Both the position numbers and the translations under genes were made by a program. This document shows positions 49,052-56,798 of a stretch of 64,000 nt of DNA, piece after piece. The DNA comes from Actinoplanes sp. TBRC 11911 (GTDB lineage: Bacteria; Actinomycetota; Actinomycetes; Mycobacteriales; Micromonosporaceae), in assembly GCF_012933445.1 (NCBI RefSeq), contig NZ_JABBNC010000025.1, positions 1 through 64,000 of the forward strand. The letters are read 5' to 3'. The first letter of the stretch is position 1. Every line of letters begins with the position of its first letter. Under the pieces are notes generated by a model, which saw nothing but the letters and a program-made list of their open reading frames with translations, was not told the origin of the DNA and did no database searches.

Positions 49052-49321
49052 TCAGCGCCCGGCCACGATCGCCTCCGCCACGTGACGCAGCTCGGACATC
49101 TCGGGATGGAAACCTTCCGCGATGTCCGGGTGCAGCCCCGCTCGCGTCCCGTCCAGGAGCATCCGGGTTACCTCGTCGACGGACTCCCCGGCGTACGAGC
49201 GCCTGATTTTGTCGGTGGCGGCCTGCAGTGCCGAGGTCAGTTGGTCCTCGAGCGGTCCGCGCAATTTGTCCTCGACCGGGTCAAGGCTGTCCGGATCGAG
49301 TGTGACCTGCGGTTCGGTCAT
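49052..49321 (-). CDS. Small hypothetical protein
   Basis: An 89-residue acidic helical protein with no recognised domain (EDQLTSALQAATDKIRRSY, EVTRMLLDGTRAGLHPDIA). AAGGGGGA lies 6 nt before ATG 49321, a good site. It is the first of four same-strand genes with short gaps and probably starts the operon leading to the acylphosphatase. Confidence 0.72.
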   Translation of the reverse strand: MTEPQVTLDPDSLDPVEDKLRGPLEDQLTSALQAATDKIRRSYAGESVDEVTRMLLDGTRAGLHPDIAEGFHPEMSELRHVAEAIVAGR

Positions 49322-49515
49322 GACGGTCCCCCTTTTCTACGCCCAACGCGCGAGGCCGATACCCCGTTGTGGTTCGCGATTAAACGCGCCCATCGAGCGG
49401 TTTGCCCCGAGGCGTACACCAGGGGGTTTGTTTCTGCGCACAGTGGGGCAGGGAAGCACTGGCCGCCTAGTGATCGGGGTCACTGCGGCGGACGAGACTG
49501 CCGGATGGAGGGTCA

Positions 49516-50799
49516 ATGGAGAACCGACATCAGCACCGGCACACCCGGCGTACCCGGGCGCTCGCGGTGGGGGCCGCGTTCGCACTGGTCGCACCGCTGG
49601 CTGCCTGCGGATCAAATGACGAGGGTGGCGTGCCGACCCTCAACTACTACCAATTCCCCGTCGAGAACATGCAGACCGTCGTGGATCAATGCAACACGGA
49701 GGCCGCGGGGAAGTACAAGATCGATTACCAGGTCCTCCCGCGGACCGCGGACGACCAGCGCGTGCAGATGGTCCGGCGGCTCGCCGCCAAGGACAGCGGC
49801 ATGGACATCCTGGGCATGGACGTGACCTGGACCCAGGAGTTCGCGAGCGCCAAGTGGATCCGGGAGTTCCCGGAGGCGCAGGCGGCCGAGGTGCGCAACG
49901 GCACGCTGGAGGGACCGCTCGCCTCCGGTGAGTACAACGGCAAGCTGTATGCGGCGCCGAACAACACGAACGTGCAGCTCCTGTGGTACCGCAAGGATCT
50001 CGTGCCGACCCCGCCGAAGACGTGGGACGAGATGATCCAGCAGTCCCAGCAGCTCAAGGCGCAGGGCAAGACCCCCTACCGGATCCTCACCATGGGTGCC
50101 CAGTACGAAGGCCTGGTCGTCCTGTTCAACACGCTGGTCGCCAGCGCCGGCGGCCACGTGGTCAGCGAGGACGGCAAGACAGCGATCATGGACGCCGGCA
50201 CGGTCAAGGCGCTGGAGGTCATGAAGAAGCTGGCCACCTCGGGGGTGACCAGCCCGTCCTTCTCCAACATGATCGAGGACGACGTACGCCTCGCGTACCA
50301 GGACAACGGCGGCGCGTTCGAGCTGAACTGGCCGTACGTGTGGGCCTCGATGACCGGCGACGCACCGGACATCGCGAAGAACACGGCATGGGCCCCCTAC
50401 CCGGCCATCGACGCGAGCACCCCGGCCGTCACCACGATCGGCGGCTCCAACATGGCGGTGAGCTCGTACAGCAAGCACCCGGATCTCGCCTTCGACGCGA
50501 TCAGGTGCCTGCGCGGGCCGCAGAGCCAGCTGACCCTGGCGGTCAAGGCCGGGCAGGCGCCGTCCATCGAGGCCGTCTACAGCGACCCGCAGATGGACAA
50601 GGCGTATCCGATGAAGGCGGTGCTGCTGGACGAGCTGAAGAAGTCGGCGCCGCGACCACGGACCCCGGCCTATCAGAACCTGTCCACGGTGGTGGCCGCG
50701 CAACTGTCGCCGCCGGCGTCGATCGACCCGCTGAAGACCGCGGCGTCGCTGCGCCGGGCCATTCAGGACGCCATCGACTCGAAGGGGGTGCTCCCGTGA
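49516..50799 (+). CDS. Sugar ABC transporter substrate-binding lipoprotein
   Basis: A 427-residue family 1 solute-binding protein. The signal peptide (basic MENRHQHRHTRRTRA, core LAVGAAFALVAPL) ends in lipobox LAAC-G near residue 31. The mature part has SGMDILGMDVTWTQEF, APNNTNVQLLWYRKDL and GGSNMAVSSYSKHPD, as in LpqY-type trehalose/maltose binding proteins. GGAGGG directly precedes ATG 49516. First gene of a four-gene ABC operon; its stop overlaps the permease start (GTGA). Confidence 0.92.
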   Translation: MENRHQHRHTRRTRALAVGAAFALVAPLAACGSNDEGGVPTLNYYQFPVENMQTVVDQCNTEAAGKYKIDYQVLPRTADDQRVQMVRRLAAKDSGMDILGMDVTWTQEFASAKWIREFPEAQAAEVRNGTLEGPLASGEYNGKLYAAPNNTNVQLLWYRKDLVPTPPKTWDEMIQQSQQLKAQGKTPYRILTMGAQYEGLVVLFNTLVASAGGHVVSEDGKTAIMDAGTVKALEVMKKLATSGVTSPSFSNMIEDDVRLAYQDNGGAFELNWPYVWASMTGDAPDIAKNTAWAPYPAIDASTPAVTTIGGSNMAVSSYSKHPDLAFDAIRCLRGPQSQLTLAVKAGQAPSIEAVYSDPQMDKAYPMKAVLLDELKKSAPRPRTPAYQNLSTVVAAQLSPPASIDPLKTAASLRRAIQDAIDSKGVLP

Positions 50800-51749
50800 C
50801 CGTCCAGGAGGAAAGAACCGCAACTCGGGCGCCTGCGGAGAAGGTGGCCCGCCGACGGGCACCTCTCAGCGAGGGCAAACGCCAGGAGCGCAAGCTCGGC
50901 TGGCTGCTGTGCGCACCCGCGGCGATCGTCATGGTGGCGGTCACCGCGTACCCGATCATCTATTCGTTCTGGCTGTCGTTGCAGCGCTACGACCTCAAGT
51001 TCCCGCAGGACCGCGAGTTCATCGGCCTGTCCAACTACGCGACGGTGCTGTCCAACGGCTACTGGTGGACGGCGTTCGGCGTCACCGTGCTCATCACCGT
51101 CGTGTCGGTGGTGGTGGAACTGGCGCTCGGCATGGGCCTCGCGCTGATCATGCACCGCACCATCGTCGGGCGCGGGCTCGTCCGGACCTCCGCCCTGATC
51201 CCGTACGGCATCGTCACCGTGGTCGCGGCGTTCAGCTGGCGGTACGCGTGGACGCCGGACACCGGTTACCTGGCGAACCTGTTCTCGCCGGACGGCGCGC
51301 CGCTGACCGAGCGGGCCAGCGCCCTGGCGATCATCATCGTCGCCGAGATCTGGAAGACGACGCCGTTCATGGCGCTGCTGCTGCTGGCCGGTCTGGCGCT
51401 GGTGCCGGACGACCTGCTGAAGGCCGCGTCGATGGACGGCGCGTCGTGGTGGCAGCGGTTCACGAAGGTGATGCTGCCGGTGATGAAGCCGGCCATCCTG
51501 GTCGCGCTGCTGTTCCGCACCCTGGACGCGTTCCGGGTGTTCGACAACATCTATGTGCTCACGAACGGCGCCAACGAGACGTCTTCGGTGTCGATGATCG
51601 CGTACAACAATTTGATCAAGGGGTTGAACTTGGGCATCGGCTCCACCATGTCGGTGCTGATCTTCCTCACCGTGGCGATCATCGCGTTCATCTTCGTCAA
51701 GCTTTTCGGCACCGCGGCGCCGGGCAGCAGCGACGACGGGAGGCGATGA
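50796..51749 (+). CDS. Sugar ABC permease, MalF/SugA type
   Basis: A 317-residue permease with six transmembrane helices after a basic cytoplasmic N-terminus (VARRRAPLSEGKRQERKLG). The EAA loop is LLKAASMDGASWWQRFTKVMLP. GTG 50796 overlaps the binding protein stop and the gene overlaps the second permease by ATGA. Pairs with the next gene to form the membrane channel; the sugar is probably a disaccharide such as trehalose, by analogy with LpqY-SugABC. Confidence 0.92.
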   Translation: MTVQEERTATRAPAEKVARRRAPLSEGKRQERKLGWLLCAPAAIVMVAVTAYPIIYSFWLSLQRYDLKFPQDREFIGLSNYATVLSNGYWWTAFGVTVLITVVSVVVELALGMGLALIMHRTIVGRGLVRTSALIPYGIVTVVAAFSWRYAWTPDTGYLANLFSPDGAPLTERASALAIIIVAEIWKTTPFMALLLLAGLALVPDDLLKAASMDGASWWQRFTKVMLPVMKPAILVALLFRTLDAFRVFDNIYVLTNGANETSSVSMIAYNNLIKGLNLGIGSTMSVLIFLTVAIIAFIFVKLFGTAAPGSSDDGRR

Positions 51750-52582
51750 TGGCTGTCGCAACCACTTCAGCCAAGGTCAAGTGGGGTTTGCTGGACGCGG
51801 TCGTGGTCGTGTTCGCGCTGATCCCGGTGCTGTGGATCGCGTCGCTGTCGTTCAAGACGACGCCGACGCTGACCGACGGCAACTTCATCCCCCGGGACTG
51901 GACCTGGGACAACTACAAACTGATCTTCCAAACCGACCAGTTCGTACGCGCGTTGATCAACTCGATCGGCATCGCGCTCATCTCGACGGTGATCGCCGTG
52001 GTGCTCGGGACGATGGCCGCGTACGCGATCAGCCGGCTCGACTTCCCCGGCAAGAAGGCGCTCGTCGGGGTGTCCCTGCTGATCGCGATGTTCCCGCAGG
52101 TGTCGCTGGTGTCGCCGCTGTTCAACATCGAGCGCAACACCGGCCTGTTCGACACCTGGGCCGGCCTGATCCTGCCGTACATCACGTTCGCGCTGCCGCT
52201 GGCGATCTACACGCTGTCGGCGTTCTTCAAACAGATCCCGTGGGACCTGGAGAAGGCGGCCAAGATGGACGGTGCCACCCAGGGCGAGGCGTTCCGCAAG
52301 GTGATCGCCCCGCTCGCCGCGCCCGGCGTCTTCACCACGGCGATCCTGGTGTTCATCTTCTGCTGGAACGACTTCCTGTTCGCCATCTCGCTCACCTCGA
52401 CCGAACGATCCCGTACGGTCCCGGCGGCGCTGTCGTTCTTCACCGGTGCCTCGCAGTTCGAGGACCCGACCGGCGCGATCTCCGCGGCCGCCGTGGTGAT
52501 CACGATCCCGATCATCCTGTTCGTGCTGTTCTTCCAGAGGCGCATCGTCGCGGGCCTCACGTCCGGCGCCGTGAAGGGTTAG
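51746..52582 (+). CDS. Sugar ABC permease, MalG/SugB type
   Basis: A 278-residue permease with six helices. EAA loop: LEKAAKMDGATQGEAFRKVIAP. ATG 51746 overlaps the previous stop (ATGA); ATG 51749 is one codon later. The N-terminus FALIPVLWIASLSFKTTP and the segment GNFIPRDWTWDNYKLIF are characteristic of SugB/MalG proteins. Six bases separate it from the ATPase gene. Confidence 0.92.
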   Translation: MMAVATTSAKVKWGLLDAVVVVFALIPVLWIASLSFKTTPTLTDGNFIPRDWTWDNYKLIFQTDQFVRALINSIGIALISTVIAVVLGTMAAYAISRLDFPGKKALVGVSLLIAMFPQVSLVSPLFNIERNTGLFDTWAGLILPYITFALPLAIYTLSAFFKQIPWDLEKAAKMDGATQGEAFRKVIAPLAAPGVFTTAILVFIFCWNDFLFAISLTSTERSRTVPAALSFFTGASQFEDPTGAISAAAVVITIPIILFVLFFQRRIVAGLTSGAVKG

Positions 52583-52588
52583 GTTGCG

Positions 52589-53794
52589 ATGGCTGACATT
52601 GTTCTCGACAAGGTGACCAAGAAGTATCCGGACGGCACGACGGCCGTACACGAGGTGGACCTTTCGATCGCCGACGGCGAGTTCATCATCCTGGTCGGCC
52701 CGTCCGGCTGCGGGAAGTCCACCACACTGAACATGATCGCCGGCCTGGAGGACATCACCTCCGGCGAGTTGCGCATCGCCGGCCAGCGCGTCAACGACAA
52801 GGCGCCGAAGGACCGGGACATCGCGATGGTGTTCCAGTCGTACGCCCTGTATCCCAACATGAGCGTGCGGGAGAACATGGCCTTCCCGCTGAAGCTCGCG
52901 AAGCTGCCCAAGTCCGAGATCGACCAGAAGGTGGGCGAGGCCGCGAAGGTCCTCGAACTCACCGAGTATCTGGATCGCAAGCCGGCCAACCTGTCCGGCG
53001 GTCAGCGCCAGCGGGTGGCGATGGGCCGGGCGATCGTGCGCAGCCCCAAGGCGTTCCTCATGGACGAGCCGTTGTCCAACTTGGACGCGAAGCTGCGGGT
53101 CCAGATGCGTACGCAGGTGTCGCGCCTGCAGAAGCAGCTGGGCACCACGACGGTCTACGTCACGCATGACCAGACCGAGGCGATGACGCTGGGCGACCGC
53201 GTGGTGGTCATGCGCGGCGGGTACATTCAGCAGGTCGGGGACCCGCAGACGCTCTACGACAGCCCGGTGAACCTCTTCGTCGCGGGCTTCATCGGATCGC
53301 CGTCGATGAACTTCCTGCCGGCCGCGGTGGAGAACAACCTTTTGCGTACGCCGCTGGGCGACTTCCCGATGGGTGATCGCCTGCGCCGCACCCTGTCCGG
53401 CGAGAACGCCCCGAAGCAGCTCATCGTCGGCATCCGGCCGGAGCATTTCGAGGACGCGCGCCTGATCGAGGAGCACCAGCGGTCGCGGGGCTTCGAGTTC
53501 ACCTTGCCCGTCGACTTGGTCGAGTCGATGGGCTCCGACAAGTACGTATATTTCACGATCGAGGGTGAGCATGCGGCAGCGGCCGACCTGGAGGATCTGG
53601 CGGCCGATGCCGGCGGAGCCGACCTGCCACCCCAGGACAGCCTGGTCACTCGGCTGTCGGCGGAGTCCCGCGTACGGGATGGGGTCGACGCCCAGGTCTG
53701 GCTGAACCTGGACAAAATCCACCTGTTCGACCCGCGCGACGGCAAGAACATCACGCTGGAGGAGGGCAAGCCCGCCGACGCACCAGTCGCCTGA
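52589..53794 (+). CDS. Sugar ABC transporter ATPase, UgpC/MsmX type
   Basis: A 401-residue ATPase. Walker A GPSGCGKST, Q-loop VFQSYALYPNM, signature LSGGQRQRVAMGRAIV and Walker B AFLMDEPLSNLDAKLR are all intact, followed by a C-terminal regulatory TOBE domain (GIRPEHFEDA). This type often serves several sugar transporters; here it closes the operon. A run of acidic residues around 335-350 (AAADLEDLAADAGGAD) is an insertion not usual in the family. Confidence 0.94.
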   Translation: MADIVLDKVTKKYPDGTTAVHEVDLSIADGEFIILVGPSGCGKSTTLNMIAGLEDITSGELRIAGQRVNDKAPKDRDIAMVFQSYALYPNMSVRENMAFPLKLAKLPKSEIDQKVGEAAKVLELTEYLDRKPANLSGGQRQRVAMGRAIVRSPKAFLMDEPLSNLDAKLRVQMRTQVSRLQKQLGTTTVYVTHDQTEAMTLGDRVVVMRGGYIQQVGDPQTLYDSPVNLFVAGFIGSPSMNFLPAAVENNLLRTPLGDFPMGDRLRRTLSGENAPKQLIVGIRPEHFEDARLIEEHQRSRGFEFTLPVDLVESMGSDKYVYFTIEGEHAAAADLEDLAADAGGADLPPQDSLVTRLSAESRVRDGVDAQVWLNLDKIHLFDPRDGKNITLEEGKPADAPVA

Positions 53795-53889
53795 CCGGCC
53801 CGGCTCCCCACGCAGCGATTCGACGCCGTTGCGTGGGGGGCGGCTGGGCTTGCGGTCTTACGTGGAGGCGCCGGCTGGCGGTCGGGGCG

Positions 53890-54180
53890 CGCTGGGTGTG
53901 CCATGGCGGCGTAGCGGTGGGTGGTGCCGGTTGCGGCTGTGGGTGGGTGCGCTGGGTTGCCATGGCGGCGTGGTGGCGGCGAGCGGTGGGTGGTGCCGGT
54001 TGCGGGAGTGGGTGGGTGCGCTGGGTTGCCATGGCGGCGTCGCTGCGGCGAGCGGTGGGTGGTGCCGGTTGCGGGAGTGGGTGGGTGCGCTGGGTTGCCA
54101 TGGCGGCGTCGCTGCGGCGAGCGGTGGGTGGTGCCGGTTGCGGGAGTGGGTGGGCGCGCTGGGTTGGCATGGCGGCGTAG
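53890..54180 (+). repeat. 69-bp minisatellite, about four copies
   Basis: TGCGGGAGTGGGTGGG starts at 54001, 54070 and 54139, with an earlier decayed unit. Each unit contains GCGCTGGGTTGCCATGGCGG. The reverse complement resembles the two units at 45.88-45.97 kb. Confidence 0.88.
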
Positions 54181-54298
54181 TCGCGGGAACGGAGAGCGGC
54201 GCCGGTCGCACTTCGGTGCATGTCCGACATTTCCGGTGGCCGGTGGTGGGCTGTGGGCTTTCGCGGTCTTCGGGTGTGGCGTGAGGTGTCCAGACCTT

Positions 54299-54518
54299 GG
54301 GATGAGCGTCCGCTAAGCGGGATGGGCGTCCACATCGTGAATCTGAGTCCGCGATGTGGGATTCGAGTCTCAAGTGGACGGGATTTAATCAGGATATATA
54401 CCTTTTGTGCCGCTGATTTTCGCCGTGCAATGTGAACCTTGGAGAGTTATGGCTCATATGTGGGCGTAACTCTCCAAGGTCGCAAAGATGTCCATCATGC
54501 GGTCTGCGATGTCCACAT
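54299..54518 (-). repeat. Arm B of the 220-bp inverted repeat (partner 45097-45316)
   Basis: Reverse complement of arm A with scattered substitutions; TATATA, CACAAAAGG and GATGTGGACGCCCATCCC-type segments align without large gaps. Beyond its left edge the sequence keeps aligning with the region right of the mobile element at 45 kb, so this is the uninterrupted version of that locus. Confidence 0.85.
54436..54480 (-). repeat. Dispersed palindrome, copy 6, inverted
   Basis: ACCTTGGAGAGTT (54436-54448) pairs with 54468-54480; the loop ATGGCTCATATGTGGGCGT is the reverse complement of the copy 5 loop with one change. Confidence 0.9.
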
Positions 54519-54577
54519 AGCGGGATGCCTGCGTGGCTGGGAAGTTTCCGGACGCCAGGCGGCCTTGTCCGCTGCGT

Positions 54578-54860
54578 TTGGCACTCGCGTTGCGTGACTG
54601 GCGGCAGCTACCGTGGCCCGCGCGCTGGCCGCCATGGCAGCCCTGCGTTACCGCTCGCGCTGCGTAACGGGCGGCAGTCAGTGTGGCCCGGGCGCTGGCC
54701 GCCATGGCAGCCCTGCGTTACCGCTCGCGCTGCGTAACGGGCGGCAGTCAGCGTGGCCCGCGCGCTGGCCGCCATGGCAGCCTGCCTTTACTGCTCGCGT
54801 TGCGTGACTGGCGGCAGTCAGCGTGGCCCGCGCGCTGGCCGCCATGCGTAACCGGTCGCC
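54578..54860 (+). repeat. 70-bp minisatellite, four copies
   Basis: TGCGT(A/G)AC(G/T)GGCGGCAG begins at 54591, 54661, 54731 and 54801, a strict 70-bp period, each followed by GTGGCCCG(C/G)GCGCTGGCCG. Confidence 0.9.
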
Positions 54861-54900
54861 CTGCGTAGGTGGTGGCAAAGCCCGGCCGGTGACCCGACGG

Positions 54901-55203
54901 CTAGAAGTCGAGGAGCTCGACTGTTATCGACGCGGTGTCGCCTACGTCGAGATTCTCCGAGCTGCGCACTGACTTCTTCAGGGGCAACGCGTACGGGCCG
55001 CCGTCCGCGCTCGGGAAGATGGACGTCTTCCAGGATGTGTGGCCGATTGTCACGCGGACGCGGACCGCGCCGAAGCCGCGCGACCGGGCGCCCACCACCT
55101 CGCGGATGTCGTCGGACTCCTCTGGCGGGAGGCTGACGAAGACCCACGTGTCGTCCCGGCGGGCGGTCCAGCGCCACAGCTCCGCGGTGAACTCGACGAT
55201 CAC
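54901..55203 (-). CDS. DUF1905 family protein
   Basis: A 100-residue protein, normal length for DUF1905: FTAELWRWTARRDDTWVFVSLP, GFGAVRVRVTIGHTSWKTSIFP and YALPLKKSVRSSENL. The family forms a small beta-barrel of unknown function. GTG 55203 is the start. It lies 19 bp after the aldo/keto reductase on the same strand and probably ends that operon; its stop is next to the 70-bp minisatellite. Confidence 0.88.
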   Translation of the reverse strand: MIVEFTAELWRWTARRDDTWVFVSLPPEESDDIREVVGARSRGFGAVRVRVTIGHTSWKTSIFPSADGGPYALPLKKSVRSSENLDVGDTASITVELLDF

Positions 55204-55222
55204 CGGGACGACACTAACAGCG

Positions 55223-56242
55223 TCAGAAGGTGCGGCTGCGCTGGTCGATGCCGAGCTCGCCGTACGGGTAGTCGGGGGCCTGCGGGTCGCTTGCCTCGTT
55301 CAGGGCCGCGGTCTCCGACGGTGTCAGGTGCAGGCCCGCCGTGCGCAGGTTGGCCTCGAGCTGGTCGAGCGTGCGCGCGCCCAGGATCGTCGAGGTCACG
55401 CCGGGCTGGTCGGTCACCCAGGCCAGGGCCACCTCGGCCATCGACACGCCGCGGTCTTCGGCGATGCGCTGGACGGCGTCGATGACGTCCCAGGTCCGCT
55501 GGGTGCCGCGCCGGTCATAGGCTTCCATGCCGCGGTTCGGGTCGTCGCCGAGGCGGGTCGCGCCGGTCGGGCGCTGGTCTCGCTTGTACTTGCCGGTGAG
55601 CCAGCCGCCGCCCAGCGGGCTCCACGGCAGCATGCCCAGGCCGGCGTCGATGGCCGCGGGCGCGATCTCGAACTCGGTCTCGCGGACCACGAGGCTGTAC
55701 TGCGGCTGGATGCTGACCGGGGCGGCCAGGCCCAGCGACTGGGCCAGCAGGGCCGCCTTGGTGAGCTGCCAGCCGGTGAAGTTGGAGAAACCGTAATACC
55801 GGATCTTGCCGGAGCGGATCAGGCCGTCGAACGTCCGCAGCGTCTCCTCCAGCGGGGTCAACGCGTCCCACGCGTGCGCCTGGTAGAGGTCGATCGTGTC
55901 GAGTCCGAGGCGGTCCAGCGATGCTTCCACGGCGCGGGTGAGGTGGCGTACCGAAAGGCCTTTGCCGTTGGGGTCTTGCGCCGTCGCGAAGCGGCCCTTT
56001 GTCGCCAGCACGATCGCGTCGGTGACCGAGGCGGGACGGGAGGCCAGCCAGCGGCCGATGATCCGCTCGGACTCACCGGCCGAGTAGACATTCGCGGTGT
56101 CCACGAAGGTCCCGCCGGCCTCGACGAACATGTCGAGCTGCTCGTGTGAGATCTTCTCGTCGGACTCGTTGCCGAATGTCATGGTGCCTAAGCAGAGCGT
56201 GGAGACGGCTAAGCCGCTACGCCCGAGGGTGCGAAATTCCAT
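55223..56242 (-). CDS. Aldo/keto reductase
   Basis: A 339-residue NADPH-dependent reductase. Catalytic residues: Asp and Tyr in FVDTANVYSAGESE, Lys in VLATKGRF and His in LYQAHAWDALTPLEE; the cofactor end is TSTILGARTLDQLEANL. ATG 56242 gives MEFRTLGRSGLAVS. Only 10 bp follow the Lrp gene, so regulator, reductase and DUF1905 gene likely share one transcript. The substrate is unknown; it is not closely similar to the aldo/keto reductase at 1.1-2.1 kb. Confidence 0.92.
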   Translation of the reverse strand: MEFRTLGRSGLAVSTLCLGTMTFGNESDEKISHEQLDMFVEAGGTFVDTANVYSAGESERIIGRWLASRPASVTDAIVLATKGRFATAQDPNGKGLSVRHLTRAVEASLDRLGLDTIDLYQAHAWDALTPLEETLRTFDGLIRSGKIRYYGFSNFTGWQLTKAALLAQSLGLAAPVSIQPQYSLVVRETEFEIAPAAIDAGLGMLPWSPLGGGWLTGKYKRDQRPTGATRLGDDPNRGMEAYDRRGTQRTWDVIDAVQRIAEDRGVSMAEVALAWVTDQPGVTSTILGARTLDQLEANLRTAGLHLTPSETAALNEASDPQAPDYPYGELGIDQRSRTF

Positions 56243-56252
56243 AAACCCCAAC

Positions 56253-56705
56253 CTATGGGATCGGGCGGTGCTCGGCCACGGTGGACAGCACGAGGCTGGT
56301 GGTCGGTTTCCCGTACGCGGCGAGCCGGTCGATCAGTTCCTCCAAGCGCGCCACCGTGGGGGTGACAACCTTCAGGATCGAGCAGTCCCCGCCGCTGAGC
56401 CGATGCAATTCGAGGATCTCCGGGAACAGTGCCGGGGTGTACGACGTGCGGATGCAGCCCGGCCCGATGCACGCCATCCGGACGAACGCGAGCACCGGAT
56501 GACCCGCCGCCGCGTGGTCGACCCGGGCGCCGTAGCCGCGGATCACCCCGGCCTGCTCGAGCCGCCGCACCCGTTCCCGGACGGCCGGCCCGGACAGGTT
56601 GACCAGACGGCCCACCGCGAGAAAGGACAACCGCCCGTCGCGCTGGAGCACGTCGAGGATGGCCCGGTCGGTGCGATCCAGGGCAAAACTGGCATCGGAC
56701 GTCAT
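56253..56705 (-). CDS. Lrp/AsnC-family regulator
   Basis: A 150-residue Lrp-type regulator. The helix-turn-helix lies in LDRTDRAILDVLQRDGRLSFLAVGRLVNLSGPAVRERV; the RAM ligand domain follows. Its usual final strand (ILKVVTPTVARLEELIDRLAAYG) is intact. ATG 56705 has AAGGTGG upstream. It diverges from the tryptophanase gene 93 bp away, which is the natural target; the ligand may be tryptophan, by analogy only. Confidence 0.92.
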   Translation of the reverse strand: MTSDASFALDRTDRAILDVLQRDGRLSFLAVGRLVNLSGPAVRERVRRLEQAGVIRGYGARVDHAAAGHPVLAFVRMACIGPGCIRTSYTPALFPEILELHRLSGGDCSILKVVTPTVARLEELIDRLAAYGKPTTSLVLSTVAEHRPIP

Positions 56706-56798
56706 CGGTCGATCCACCTTCCATTCGGAGCCCCAAAGCCGGCAACGCCTTCGATCTCGTCTTCACCACCGGCTGCGGCGACGGCCACGATCGAATCT

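Larger units (their letters stand above)
53795..54900. other. Intergenic island 6, 1.1 kb without a gene
   Basis: Holds a 69-bp minisatellite (53890-54180), TGTCCGACATTTCCGG (54221-54236), the 9-bp empty insertion site (54290-54298), the second arm of the inverted repeat with palindrome copy 6, and a 70-bp minisatellite (54578-54860). Frames across the arrays are open only because 69 bp is a multiple of three. Confidence 0.65.

Noticed and set aside
53833..54316. Frames through the 69-bp minisatellite as a repeat protein
   Set aside because: Openness follows from the period being a multiple of three; all three frames stay open, with Trp/Gly-rich low-complexity products.
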